A DNA stretch of 64,000 nucleotides, taken from contig NZ_PQIA01000001.1 in NCBI RefSeq assembly GCF_003385235.1, forward strand, positions 44,966 to 108,965, in the 5' to 3' direction. The DNA is from Amycolatopsis circi (GTDB lineage: Bacteria > Actinomycetota > Actinomycetes > Mycobacteriales > Pseudonocardiaceae). The translations under genes and the position numbers were made by a program. Shown here in pieces: positions 51,102 to 59,767 of the stretch. Under the pieces are notes generated by a model that was given only the letters and a program-made list of their open reading frames with translations, made no database searches and was not told the DNA's origin. Each line of letters begins with the position of its first letter. Position 1 is the first letter of the stretch.

Positions 51102-51130
51102 GGCGGGGCTGAGGCGATCAGCCCCGCCGT
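51100..51130 (+). terminator. Terminator hairpin after the M3 peptidase gene
   Basis: 13-bp arms 51100-51112 and 51118-51130 with a 5-nt loop, immediately after the 16-bp element. Confidence 0.75.
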
Positions 51131-51401
51131 TGGCGTTCCAGGGCAAACGCTCGGGCTCGGGTGACCGCGATGTTCGGCAGCCACAGCGCCAGCACACAGC
51201 GAACGCGACTGCGCCAGTGCCGAACGCCAGCAGCCTGCGGTGCCGGACCGGTCCGGCAGGCCCGTTCGGTGTCGGTGGAAGACGGCAGCCGGGCCTGAGT
51301 TCGCTGATCCGCCGGTAGCGGCCGCCGATCGTCGTATCCGGTTGCCCCTCGGCCGTGCCCGCCGCCCGTGCCCCGGCGTCCCTGCCTGCGCGAAACCGCC
51401 T
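51131..51401. other. Intergenic DNA with no recognisable gene
   Basis: A minus-strand frame is open (with WRSRVRCVLALWLPNIAV near its end) but lacks family features. I see no RNA. Confidence 0.4.
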
Positions 51402-51453
51402 CTTCGTCGGATCCGCTGACGCCGGGGCCCGGGATTCGGCGGATCCGACGAAG
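51402..51453. promoter_or_regulatory. Inverted repeat with 15-bp arms upstream of the MFS gene
   Basis: Arms 51402-51416 and 51439-51453 (CTTCGTCGGATCCGC and its complement) flank a 22-nt GC-rich centre. It ends 60 bp before the MFS start, so it may be an operator or an mRNA leader structure. Confidence 0.5.
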
Positions 51454-51512
51454 CCGCGGAGGGGGTGCATGACCGCACAATGCGGCATCGCCGAATCAAG
51501 GAGGATCCGACG

Positions 51513-52763
51513 GTGAGCATTCCGACTTCCGCCCCGGTCGTGCGGCGGACCGAACGGACCACGTTGGCGCTGCTGGTCGGCGTCTTCATCATCGACTACA
51601 TCGACCGCGTCATGATCGCGGTCGCGCTGCCGCTGATCGGCGCCGAGTTCGGGCTTTCCAAGACCACGCAGGGGCTGGTCGTGTCCGCGTTCGCGATCGC
51701 CTACCTGCTCGGGCAGATGCCGGGCGGGCTGCTCGCGGACCGAGCAGGGGCGCGGCCGTTGCTGGTGATTTCCCTGGTGGCGTGGTCGGTGTTCACCGCC
51801 GCCACCGGGTTCGCGCCCGGATTGGTCGTGCTGCTCGTGCTGCGCGCGGCGTTCGGGTTCGCGCAGGCGCTGTTCCCCGGTGCGGCGTTCAAGGCACTGG
51901 CCGAGCGGACGACGCAGGAGGGCCGCAGTCGCGGTGCCGGACTGCTGCTGGCGTCCAACTCGGTCGGGGCCGGGCTCGGGCCGCTGCTGGTCGCGCCGCT
52001 CGTGGTCGCCGCGGGCTGGCGGCATACCTTCTGGATCGTCGCGGTGGCCGGGCTGATCGTCGGGCTCGCGTTGTGGCGGTTGCTCCCGGCGCCGCTGCCG
52101 CGCGAGCTGACCGAACCCGAGGCGCGCGTCGCCCCGGTGAAGGTGCCGGTGTCGCAAGTCCTGCGGAACAAGCTGGTGATTCGCTGTGCGGCGATGTTCG
52201 CCTGCTTCAACATGCTCGCTTACGGGATGATCACCTGGGTTCCGTCGTATCTGGTCGAGACGAAGGGCCTTTCGCTGGTCGCGGCGGGGATCTCGGCGGC
52301 GATCCCGCAGCTGGTCAGCGCGGCGGCGGTGCTGATCGGCGGCTGGCTGATGAGCCGGTACTTCGACCGCCGGCCGCGGTGGCTCGTGGTGCCCGCGCTC
52401 GTCGCCGCGGCGGGCGTGCTCGTCGCGATGCTGCTGTCGGATTCGGCGACCGGATTCACCGTGCTGCAGACGGTCGCGATGTTCATCAGCGGCCTCGCCT
52501 CGATCGGCATCGTCGGCCTGCCGCTGCGGGTGCTGCCGCGCGACCTGGTCGGGGCGGGGATGGGCCTGGTGAACACCGGCGGACAGCTCGCCGGCGTGCT
52601 CGCGCCGCTGGTGATGGGCTGGCTCGCGGACCGGTTCGGGTTCGCCGCGGCGTTCGGCTTCCTGGCGGTGTCGACGCTGGCCGCGGCCCTGATTTCGCTG
52701 ACCACGCGGTCGACCACGTTCGCGCTCGGCGCGCCCGCTCCGGCCAAGGAACAGGTGGGCTGA
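51513..52763 (+). CDS. MFS transporter (ACS/anion:cation symporter-like)
   Basis: 416 residues and twelve membrane helices. Family signs include IDYIDRVMIAVALPLIGAEFGLSKTTQGLVVSAFAIAYLLGQMPGGLLADRAGARP, with the loop 2-3 G-x-L-x-D-R-x-G signature. This N-terminal pattern is typical of the ACS family, which takes up organic anions such as hexuronates, glucarate or phthalate. The substrate is not resolved. AAGGAGG lies 7 nt before the GTG at 51513. It is monocistronic and ends in a strong hairpin. Confidence 0.88.
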   Translation: MSIPTSAPVVRRTERTTLALLVGVFIIDYIDRVMIAVALPLIGAEFGLSKTTQGLVVSAFAIAYLLGQMPGGLLADRAGARPLLVISLVAWSVFTAATGFAPGLVVLLVLRAAFGFAQALFPGAAFKALAERTTQEGRSRGAGLLLASNSVGAGLGPLLVAPLVVAAGWRHTFWIVAVAGLIVGLALWRLLPAPLPRELTEPEARVAPVKVPVSQVLRNKLVIRCAAMFACFNMLAYGMITWVPSYLVETKGLSLVAAGISAAIPQLVSAAAVLIGGWLMSRYFDRRPRWLVVPALVAAAGVLVAMLLSDSATGFTVLQTVAMFISGLASIGIVGLPLRVLPRDLVGAGMGLVNTGGQLAGVLAPLVMGWLADRFGFAAAFGFLAVSTLAAALISLTTRSTTFALGAPAPAKEQVG

Positions 52764-52769
52764 CCCACG

Positions 52770-52805
52770 GGGGCCTGGTGGTCCGGCAGCGGACCACCAG
52801 GCCCC
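52770..52805. terminator. Terminator hairpin (16-bp stem, tetraloop)
   Basis: Perfect arms 52770-52785 and 52790-52805 start 6 bp after the MFS stop. Confidence 0.85.
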
Positions 52806-52845
52806 GGTGGCGCCCGACGATCCGACCCGGCCGTTCGGCCGCATT

Positions 52846-52884
52846 AGTGGTCTAGACCTTGACGGGTGACTGGTCCAGTCCAAT
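52846..52884 (+). promoter_or_regulatory. Two DasR (dre) operator sites upstream of the chitinase
   Basis: Site 1 AGTGGTCTAGACCTT (52846-52860) matches the classical chitinase-promoter repeat TGGTCTAGACCT; site 2 ACTGGTCCAGTCCA begins at 52869. The centres are 23 bp apart, about two helical turns. N-acetylglucosamine-responsive control by DasR is expected. Confidence 0.8.
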
Positions 52885-52945
52885 TCTGGGAAGGTTCCGG
52901 CCGTGCGCCGCCGCCGCACGGCCCCTTTTCGGCACTGGAGCCCGC

Positions 52946-54682
52946 ATGCGACGAAGAAGTCACTTGTCACGATTGTCCGCTGTCCTGGCCGCCGCCGCGG
53001 CTCCGCTCGGCGTGCTGGTCGCCACCGCGGCCCCGGCGCACGCCGCGACGCCGCTGCCGAACCACGTGTTCGCGCCCTACTTCGAGTCCTGGAACGGCCA
53101 GAGCCCGGCCGACATGGCGCAGCAGGCCGGTGTCAAGCACCTCACCATGGCCTTCCTGCAGACCGCGTCCACCGGGTCGTGCACGGTCCTCTGGAACGGC
53201 GACGCCAGCATGCCGGTGTCGGATTCGACGTTCGGCGCGGACTTCCGCACCATCCGCTCGCGCGGCGGGGACGTGATCCCGTCCTTCGGCGGCTACACCG
53301 CGGACAACAAGGCCACCGAGATCGCCGACAGCTGCACGAACGTCGACCAGATCGCGGCCGCGTACGAATCGCTGATCACCACCTACGACGTGCCGCGCCT
53401 CGACATGGACATCGAGGACAACTCGCTGACCAACTCCGCCGGCATCGACCGCCGGAACAAGGCGATCAAGAAGGTCCAGGACTGGGCCGCGGCCAACGGG
53501 CGCCCGCTGCAGATCTCCTACACGCTGCCGACCACCACGAGCGGTCTCACCAGCGCGCTGGGCGTCCTGCAGAACGCGGTTTCCAACGGGGCCAAGGTCG
53601 ACGTGGTCAACCTGATGACCTTCGACTACTACGACAACGCCAGCCACCAGATGGCGCAGGACACCGAGACGGCCGCGGCCGGGCTGGTGTCGCAGCTGGC
53701 GTCGCTGTACCCGGACAAGACGCAGGCCCAGCTGTGGGGGATGGTCGGCATCACCGAGATGCCGGGAATCGACGACTTCGGCGCCGCCGAAACGTTCACC
53801 ACCGCGGACGCGACCACCGTCTACAACTGGGCGGTGTCCAAGGGCATCAACCTGCTGTCGTTCTGGGCGCTGCAGCGGGACAACGGCAGTTGCCCGGGCA
53901 CCGGCGCGCAGGACACCTGTTCCGGCATCCCGCAGGACCAGTGGTACTTCAGCCACACGTTCGCTCCGTTCACCGGCGGAACCCCGGTGCCGGGCAACGA
54001 CTTCTCGGTGTCGGCCAGCCCCGCCTCGGCTTCGATCGACCCGGGCGGCTCGGCGACCGGGAAGGTGGCCACCGCGGTGACTTCCGGTACGGCGCAGCAG
54101 GTTTCGCTTTCGGTGAGCGGTGCGCCGGGCGGAGTGACCGCGTCGGTCAGCCCCGCCACGGTCAAGGCGGGGGACACTGCGAACCTGTCGATCACCACGA
54201 CCGCGGCGACTCAGCCGGGTGTCTACCCGCTGACCATCACCGGCTCGGTCGCGGGCGGCGGCAGCCACACCGCGACGTATACATTGACAGTCAACGGAAC
54301 CAGCCCGACCGGCAGCGTCATCAACGGCAACTTCGAAACCGGTGTGCTCAGCCCGTGGACCGGGGGGAAGATCGTGTCCTCCCCGGTGCACTCCGGCAGT
54401 CACGCACTGCAGGTGTCGCCGACGGCCTCGGCCACCGGGGAAGCGGCGCAAAACCTTGCCCTCGCGCCGAATCACGCGTACACGATGACGGCGTGGGTGC
54501 AGGGCGGATACGCCTACGCCGGGGTGCGCGGGGGAGCGACGGCCAACTCGTGGACGTCCAACTCCGGCTGGACCAAGCTGACCGTGCCGTTCACGACCGG
54601 CTCGTCCGGCGCGGTGACGGTGTACGTCCACGGCTGGTACGGCCAGAGCCCGATCTACGCGGACGACATCTCCGTCGCCTGA
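52946..54682 (+). CDS. Secreted GH18 chitinase with C-terminal binding modules
   Basis: 578 residues. A signal peptide (to about AHA, residue 34) is followed by a GH18 TIM barrel (about 40-345) with the catalytic DxDxE as D153-M-D155-I-E157 and the preceding SFGGY strand. A Ser/Thr-rich Ig-like domain follows (about 353-450), then a C-terminal carbohydrate-binding jelly roll (about 460-578) beginning INGNFETGVLSPW. It hydrolyses chitin outside the cell. Two dre sites upstream place it in the DasR regulon. The stop is followed by the 16-bp recurrent element and a hairpin. Confidence 0.93.
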   Translation: MRRRSHLSRLSAVLAAAAAPLGVLVATAAPAHAATPLPNHVFAPYFESWNGQSPADMAQQAGVKHLTMAFLQTASTGSCTVLWNGDASMPVSDSTFGADFRTIRSRGGDVIPSFGGYTADNKATEIADSCTNVDQIAAAYESLITTYDVPRLDMDIEDNSLTNSAGIDRRNKAIKKVQDWAAANGRPLQISYTLPTTTSGLTSALGVLQNAVSNGAKVDVVNLMTFDYYDNASHQMAQDTETAAAGLVSQLASLYPDKTQAQLWGMVGITEMPGIDDFGAAETFTTADATTVYNWAVSKGINLLSFWALQRDNGSCPGTGAQDTCSGIPQDQWYFSHTFAPFTGGTPVPGNDFSVSASPASASIDPGGSATGKVATAVTSGTAQQVSLSVSGAPGGVTASVSPATVKAGDTANLSITTTAATQPGVYPLTITGSVAGGGSHTATYTLTVNGTSPTGSVINGNFETGVLSPWTGGKIVSSPVHSGSHALQVSPTASATGEAAQNLALAPNHAYTMTAWVQGGYAYAGVRGGATANSWTSNSGWTKLTVPFTTGSSGAVTVYVHGWYGQSPIYADDISVA

Positions 54683-54687
54683 TTGGT

Positions 54688-54703
54688 GTATAACGACCTA
54701 TAC
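54688..54703 (+). repeat. Recurrent 16-bp element GTATAACGACCTATAC, copy 2
   Basis: Identical to copies at 51086 and 61201. It starts 5 bp after the chitinase stop and is directly followed by a terminator stem. Confidence 0.9.
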
Positions 54704-54704
54704 G

Positions 54705-54741
54705 GCCGGGCGCTAGGCAAGAAATTCGCCTAGCGCCCGGC
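54705..54741. terminator. Bidirectional terminator hairpin (14-bp stem)
   Basis: Arms 54705-54718 and 54728-54741 with a 9-nt loop lie between the convergent chitinase and secreted hydrolase-like genes. Confidence 0.8.
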
Positions 54742-54762
54742 TTGTGTTCAAAGCGAAAACCC

Positions 54763-55767
54763 TCAATGACGGCCGAGAGCCGAGACCAGGCCGCGGTACA
54801 GCCAGTACATCGGCTTCGGGGCGTAGTCGTCGGTCATGAGGCCGAAGTTGTCGAACGGGCTGGGGGAGCCGGTGACGTCGTCGCGCAGGTCGAACATCTC
54901 GTAGCTGGCCACGTTCTCGGCGACGCGGTCCTGGTTGATCGCCAGGATTTCCGTGGTGAGCGCGCGGGCCTGGTCGGCCGGGGTGCGCTCGGCGGTGTGC
55001 GTCGCCCAGCCGTTCTCCGACACGCGGATCGGCACGTCGCGGCCGAGGCCGGCGATCGGCATCTCCTGGGTGCGGACGTTGTGCAGGGTCTGGTGGACGA
55101 ACCCGGCGAGGTCGGTCTGCGGCGGGATGCCGGGCAGGCCGGCGTCCGGGTAGAGGTCGATGCCGACGAAGCCGACCGAGCGGCTGAACTCCGCGCCGCC
55201 GAGCTGCGCGAGGTGCTGCCAGAACTGGGTGAACGGTTTGGTGAAGGCGACCTCGTCGAAGCCGATCTGCAGGCGGCGGTACCCGTCCTGGTCCGCGGTC
55301 TTCTTTCCGGCGAGCACGCCTTGCACCAACGCGGTGTCGCCGTTCGGCTTGGGCACCACGTTCTGTTCGAGGGTCACCGAGATCGTGTCGGCGACCGGGC
55401 CGTAGCGGTGGACCGTGTTCTCCACGCAGGTCTGCCATTCCGGCATGCTTTCGCCGGAGTAGCTGAGCACCACGTCGAGCCGGCGGCCGGGGGCGAGGTA
55501 CTGCATTTCGTCGTCGGGGAAGGCGCTTCCGCAGCCGACGTAGTCGCGGAGCAGGAACGGCTTGTGCCCGGATTGAAGCTCCGACAACGCTTTCCGTACC
55601 TTGGCCGGATTGTCGGGTTTTCCGGTAGTGGAACCGCCTCCCGCGTAACCGCCCGGGTAGATGCCGAAGGTCAGGGGCGAGGTAGTGGCGTCGGCGGCGG
55701 CCGGGGCGAGCACGGAGAATCCTGCGACGAGGGCGGCGGCCGCGGCTGCGGTCCGGATCTTGTTCAT
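54763..55767 (-). CDS. Secreted TIM-barrel hydrolase-like protein
   Basis: 334 residues with a signal peptide (AAAAAALVAGFSVLAPAAADA). The body has the look of a clan GH-A barrel: DYVGCG near the start, a possible acid in SVTLEQNVVPKPNGD, VGFVGIDLYPDAG, and a possible nucleophile in IRVSENGWAT, with YEMFDLRDD near the end. No specific glycoside hydrolase family is recognised, so polysaccharide hydrolysis is inferred. It is convergent with the chitinase. Confidence 0.72.
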   Translation of the reverse strand: MNKIRTAAAAAALVAGFSVLAPAAADATTSPLTFGIYPGGYAGGGSTTGKPDNPAKVRKALSELQSGHKPFLLRDYVGCGSAFPDDEMQYLAPGRRLDVVLSYSGESMPEWQTCVENTVHRYGPVADTISVTLEQNVVPKPNGDTALVQGVLAGKKTADQDGYRRLQIGFDEVAFTKPFTQFWQHLAQLGGAEFSRSVGFVGIDLYPDAGLPGIPPQTDLAGFVHQTLHNVRTQEMPIAGLGRDVPIRVSENGWATHTAERTPADQARALTTEILAINQDRVAENVASYEMFDLRDDVTGSPSPFDNFGLMTDDYAPKPMYWLYRGLVSALGRH

Positions 55768-55813
55768 GCCACTGAGTATTGCGGCCCACTGTGGACGGAC
55801 CCGATGACGGATG

Positions 55814-57496
55814 TCATCTTCTGGCCGGGGTATTCGTCAGCAGCGCGGGGAAACTCCCTTCGGACGGGCAAGTCCGTTCAGCGCGCGGCGTGCCGGGCGC
55901 GGTCGGGAGAACGCCGGGGCCGAGCAGGATCGGTTCTTCGCTGCCGAGGGCGGCGTCGAAGATCGCGGGGTCCCATCGGCCCCACGCGATCGACACGGCG
56001 GGCAGGCCGATGGCGTGCCGGTGCGCGGCGAGGGCGTCGAGGAACCGGTTGGCGGCGGCGTAGTTCGCTTGTCCGGCTTCGCCGAAGGTCCCGGCGAGGG
56101 AAGAGAAGAGCACGAAGGCGGACAGCGGCAGGTGTTTGGTCGCTTCGTGGAGGATCCGGGCGGAGTCGGCTTTGGCGCGCAGGACCGGGTCGAGGCGTTC
56201 GGGGGTTTGCGCCGCGAGGACATCGTCGTCGATTACGGCGGCACAATGGACGACGGCGGTCAGCGGCGGGTTGCAGGAGGCGATGATGCTCTCGACCTGA
56301 CCTGGGTCGGCGACGTCGATGGCGGCGATGCGGACGTCCGCGTCGAGGTTTTGGAGGTGCTCGGCGGTGGGCGCGGCGGGGCCGCCGCGGCTCGCCAGCA
56401 CGAGGTGCCGGACGTGGTGCTCGGCGACGAGGTGTTCGGCCAGCAGTGCGCCGATCCCGCCGGTGCCGCCGGTGACCAGGACCGTGCCGGACGGATCGAT
56501 GGGGCGGGCGGTGAAGGCGGTGGCGGGGCCGATCCGGAAGGCGTGCGGGTCTCCGTCGCGGATCGCGAGTTGTGGTTCGGTGGTGCCGCCGACGAGGTCG
56601 AGGATCTCAGCCGCGGGGGTTGGCGAGTCGAGGTCTACGGCGGTGATCTTGCCCGGGTATTCGGCGGCTGCCGTGGTGAGGAGGCCCCAGACCGCAGCGC
56701 TCGCCAAGTCCGGATCGCGTCCGGTGGCGTTGGTGGTGACGACGACGAGCCGGTCTTCGCGCTGCTGCAGAGCGTGCAGGGTATGGGCGGTGAGGGAGCG
56801 GAGGTCCTTGCTGGCGGGGATTTCGAGAATTTCGGCTTCGCCGGGCTTGGCTGGGACGGGGACCCACCGCGGACGGTAGAGCAGGGTCTCGGCGGAGAGG
56901 TCGACCTGACGGGCGCCGCTTCCGGCGAAGACCGCGTTCCAGGCGACCCGGATGCCCGCGGTGTGCAGCCAGGCGATTTCCGTGAGGAGATCTTGGACGG
57001 ACGCCGGGGTGAGGTCCAGGGCAAGGGCGGTGTCGTCCCAAGGCCGCTTGGTCACGCGGGCGACTGCCTCGGGGTAGAGGCCCCAGGATTCCAGCAGGCA
57101 GCACAGTGCGCCTTGGAAAGCGAAGTGGCGGTCCTGATAATCGCCGAACATCGCGTCGAAAGTTTCCGAGAAGAGCGGAGACCGTTGCGCGAACTCGGTT
57201 TCCCTGCCCGGCGGGAGTTCGGTGCCGCGGGAGACGAAGGTCAGCCGAGGGCGGGCCGCGACGGGCTGGCCGGTCGTCTCGCCGCTCGCGACGGCTTCGA
57301 GCGCGGCTCGATCGCCCGCCGGGACTAGTACGCGGAGAGCCAGCGGGGGCCGGGTCGCGAGCGTGTAGGAGAGGTCGAGGTCGGACGCCGTGGTGTCGAG
57401 GAGGCCCGCGGCGAGGGCGCGCAAGGCGACGCTGTCGGTCGCGCTGAGCAGCCAGGGCGGCGTGGGGAAGTCCGTGCGGGCAGCGGGTTCGGGCAT
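55814..57496 (-). CDS. Orphan PKS fragment: post-KS linker, collapsed AT, B-type ketoreductase
   Basis: 560 residues. The start ([20 protein letters not shown]) is the linker that follows a ketosynthase. A shortened acyltransferase follows (about 85-200): [13 protein letters not shown], then [18 protein letters not shown], but without the GHSxG active-site block. A ketoreductase occupies about 205-520 with TGGTGGIG, the B-type Asp in [25 protein letters not shown] and WGRWD. There is no ketosynthase, dehydratase or acyl carrier protein, and no other PKS gene nearby. It may be a free-standing reductase or a remnant of a larger synthase. Confidence 0.85.
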   Translation of the reverse strand: MPEPAARTDFPTPPWLLSATDSVALRALAAGLLDTTASDLDLSYTLATRPPLALRVLVPAGDRAALEAVASGETTGQPVAARPRLTFVSRGTELPPGRETEFAQRSPLFSETFDAMFGDYQDRHFAFQGALCCLLESWGLYPEAVARVTKRPWDDTALALDLTPASVQDLLTEIAWLHTAGIRVAWNAVFAGSGARQVDLSAETLLYRPRWVPVPAKPGEAEILEIPASKDLRSLTAHTLHALQQREDRLVVVTTNATGRDPDLASAAVWGLLTTAAAEYPGKITAVDLDSPTPAAEILDLVGGTTEPQLAIRDGDPHAFRIGPATAFTARPIDPSGTVLVTGGTGGIGALLAEHLVAEHHVRHLVLASRGGPAAPTAEHLQNLDADVRIAAIDVADPGQVESIIASCNPPLTAVVHCAAVIDDDVLAAQTPERLDPVLRAKADSARILHEATKHLPLSAFVLFSSLAGTFGEAGQANYAAANRFLDALAAHRHAIGLPAVSIAWGRWDPAIFDAALGSEEPILLGPGVLPTAPGTPRAERTCPSEGSFPALLTNTPARR

Positions 57497-57799
57497 GGGA
57501 GTCTCTTCCGGAATGGCGGGCGCGGGTTCGGGTCGAGGAATGCCGTCGCCCGGCCGGGGACTCCAGGAGCCGCAGCGGCGAGCGGGCCGTCGAAGGGGAG
57601 TGGCGTTGCGGTTCCGGCCTGCTTTTGGCCGTCGAGCGGCGGAATTGCGCGGGATTCAGCCGGGACAACCGCGATTTCCACACCGGCGAACGCGAATCCG
57701 GCCCGCGTGCGCACCCGGCCCTCGGCGAGGGCGCGCGCGGCGAGCGGCGGCCGGACCGCGTCGGCTCTGTGTCCTGGCACTCCTCGACATATACCGCGC
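57497..57799. other. 303 bp without a recognisable gene
   Basis: Minus-strand frames continue from neighbours with low-complexity sequence. I see nothing assignable. Confidence 0.45.
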
Positions 57800-58399
57800 T
57801 CAGGCTTGGCCGGGCGGCAGGTTTCCCGTTTGGTCCCCGTTCCGTGCACTCGGTGCCTCTGCCGCTGCTCGGCGGGCAACAATCGCCGCGACGCTCGCGC
57901 ACGTTTCGTCCGGGTCGAGGTGTTCGGTGTCCAGGACCGTGCATTGTGGACGGAGCGGGAGGTACTCCGCGACGTGGTCGTGGATGCGGTCGAGCACGAC
58001 CGGGCCGCCGGAATCGGCCATCGCGTCGGCGGCCGCGTGGTCGCCGCGGGCGGCGAACCGGGCTTTCGCCTGCGGGCGGGGCGCGGTGAGCATGATCTCG
58101 ACGTAGTCGCCGCCTGCCGCCCGAGCGGCCTCCTCGAATCGTTCGGCCTGTTCGAGGCGGGCCACCAGCTGCGGCATGACCACGTCGTACCCGGCTCGCA
58201 GATGCGTTTCCGCCATGGCGAGCGCGAGCCGTCGCGCGGCGGGCAGCGTGTCCCAGAACGCGGTCCGCCAGCCGCCGATCATCGTGAGCACCTGGTCGGC
58301 GTCGAGATCGAGCACGCCCGGGCGGAGATCGGCGTACCGTCGCGCGACGGTGGATTTCCCGATGCCGGACGGGCCGTTGAGATGGATCAGCCGGGCCAT
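57800..58399 (-). CDS. P-loop NTPase/small-molecule kinase-like protein
   Basis: 199 residues. Walker A GPSGIGKST is near residues 9-17, LDLDADQ follows, and a lid-like Arg region lies in TAPRPQAKARFAARG. The size and layout match AAA-type kinases related to gluconate or shikimate kinase and chloramphenicol phosphotransferase; the substrate is not known. It is on the same strand as the MBL hydrolase, 10 bp after its end, so probably in the same operon. Confidence 0.82.
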   Translation of the reverse strand: MARLIHLNGPSGIGKSTVARRYADLRPGVLDLDADQVLTMIGGWRTAFWDTLPAARRLALAMAETHLRAGYDVVMPQLVARLEQAERFEEAARAAGGDYVEIMLTAPRPQAKARFAARGDHAAADAMADSGGPVVLDRIHDHVAEYLPLRPQCTVLDTEHLDPDETCASVAAIVARRAAAEAPSARNGDQTGNLPPGQA

Positions 58400-58409
58400 G
58401 CGCCCGACC

Positions 58410-59231
58410 CTAGCGGTCGAGCGGCTGCCAGCGGCCCTCTCGGACGTGCCCGAAGACGACGTCGGCGAAGTGGTTCCCGAAGCCGATCGTGCCGGGTTCG
58501 GCCAGTTCGGTGACGAGTTTCCGGCGGTGGCCGGCGGCTTCGACCGGATCGTGGTCGTAGACGCAGGACCAGTCGGAATTTTCGATCTGCACCGGCGAAT
58601 GGACCGCGTCGCCGAACGCGATCAGTCGTTGGCCGCCAGCGGTGATGACGTATTCCGCGTGTCCCGGCGTGTGCCCGGCGGCGAAACGCACCTGCACGCC
58701 GGGAAACACTTCCTGGCCGTCCTCGACGGTGCGGACTCGCGGTGCCATCGAGTCGGTCTCGGCGGACACCTCGCGCTGCGTCCATTCCGGCTCCGGCACC
58801 AGATATTCGGCCTGGGCGAACGCGGTCGGCTGCCACGCCCAGCCGACGTGGTCTGAGTGCAAGTGCGTGAACGCCACTGCCTCGATGTCTTCCGGCTTCC
58901 GCCCGAGCGCGGCCAGGTTGTCGAGCAGCGCGCCGCCGTACAGCACACCGTTCGGCGCTCCCGGCTCGGCAGGTACCGACTGCGGCCCGAACCCGGCGTC
59001 GATCAGCAGCGCCCGGCCGTCGCGTTCCACCAAGAGCCCGCCGATGCTCGCGACGAGGTAGCCGTCGTCGTCCAGGTACTCCGGGCGCGCGGCCCAGGTC
59101 TCGTCGGTGCTGTCGGGCAGCCACAGCCGCGGATTCCCTTGCACGGCACCGTCCGGCACGAAGGACACCTTCGTCTCGCCCAGGTGGACGGTCTGGAGCA
59201 GCGCGGGCCGGCGCAGTCGGTCGTCGAGCAC
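58410..59231 (-). CDS. Metallo-beta-lactamase fold hydrolase
   Basis: 273 residues. The metal motif is H123-L-H125-S-D127-H128, with later ligands in AAGHTPGHAEYV, IAFGDAVHS and the final GFGNHF. This is the glyoxalase-II/lactonase group of the MBL superfamily, which hydrolyses thioesters or lactones; AHL lactonases are close relatives. The substrate is unknown. It is divergent from a MarR gene with an AT-rich operator region between them, so it is a likely MarR target. Confidence 0.88.
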   Translation of the reverse strand: MLDDRLRRPALLQTVHLGETKVSFVPDGAVQGNPRLWLPDSTDETWAARPEYLDDDGYLVASIGGLLVERDGRALLIDAGFGPQSVPAEPGAPNGVLYGGALLDNLAALGRKPEDIEAVAFTHLHSDHVGWAWQPTAFAQAEYLVPEPEWTQREVSAETDSMAPRVRTVEDGQEVFPGVQVRFAAGHTPGHAEYVITAGGQRLIAFGDAVHSPVQIENSDWSCVYDHDPVEAAGHRRKLVTELAEPGTIGFGNHFADVVFGHVREGRWQPLDR

Positions 59232-59270
59232 GGTTTCGTTCCCTTCCCTCGGTCTGCCCCGACCATAAGC

Positions 59271-59312
59271 ATCAAGCTAGAAACATTCAAGCTTTAAATA
59301 TTATGACTTGAT
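59271..59312. promoter_or_regulatory. AT-rich MarR operator region with CAAG/CTTG repeats
   Basis: Three related elements are visible: ATCAAGCTAGA (59271), ATTCAAGCTTTAAAT (59286) with TTCAAGCTTTAA as an imperfect palindrome, and GACTTGAT (59305). This fits a dimeric MarR protein controlling both divergent genes. Confidence 0.55.
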
Positions 59313-59320
59313 GGAGTTGC

Positions 59321-59326
59321 TAGGAT
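59321..59326 (+). promoter_or_regulatory. -10 box (TAGGAT) of the MarR gene
   Basis: It ends 6 nt before the ATG at 59333, so the transcript is probably leaderless. Confidence 0.45.
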
Positions 59327-59332
59327 GGGGCC

Positions 59333-59767
59333 ATGACGGAACCTCGGGCGATCGCCGAGCGGGAGCTGTGCGGTCTGGTGAACGGGCTGGCGCAGCAGAT
59401 CGCCGACCACGTCCGCGAGCGCGCGGTGACGCTGGGGCTGACCGCCGCTCAGGCCACCGCGCTGCGGGAGCTGACCGGCCCGATGACGATGCGGGAACTG
59501 GCCGAGCGGATGAGCTGCGAGCCGTCGAACGCCACGTTCGTGGTCGACAAGCTGGAGAAACAGGGCCTGATCGAGCGGCGTGCGCACCCGAGCGACCGCC
59601 GCGCCAAGCATCTCGTCCTGACCGAGGACGGCATGGCGCTGCGGGAACGGCTGCTTGAACTGCTGACCCGGGATTCGCCGCTGGCCGGGCTCAATCCGAA
59701 GGAACAGCGGGTTCTGCAGGGCCTTCTGGAGCAAGCGATCGTGCCGGGCGCAGGCCGTCGAGGATGA
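59333..59767 (+). CDS. MarR-family repressor
   Basis: 144 residues. The winged helix (about 45-110) has MTMRELAERMSCEPSNATFVVDKLEKQGLIERRAHPSDRRAKHLVLTEDG, with the conserved D-R wing. It most likely controls the divergent MBL hydrolase and itself through the AT-rich sites between them. The 3' end overlaps the convergent truncated tetR gene by 77 bp. Confidence 0.9.
   Translation: MTEPRAIAERELCGLVNGLAQQIADHVRERAVTLGLTAAQATALRELTGPMTMRELAERMSCEPSNATFVVDKLEKQGLIERRAHPSDRRAKHLVLTEDGMALRERLLELLTRDSPLAGLNPKEQRVLQGLLEQAIVPGAGRRG

Noticed and set aside
55814..57496. Part of a polyketide biosynthetic cluster
   Set aside because: No ketosynthase, acyl carrier protein, thioesterase or tailoring genes lie on either side within the window.
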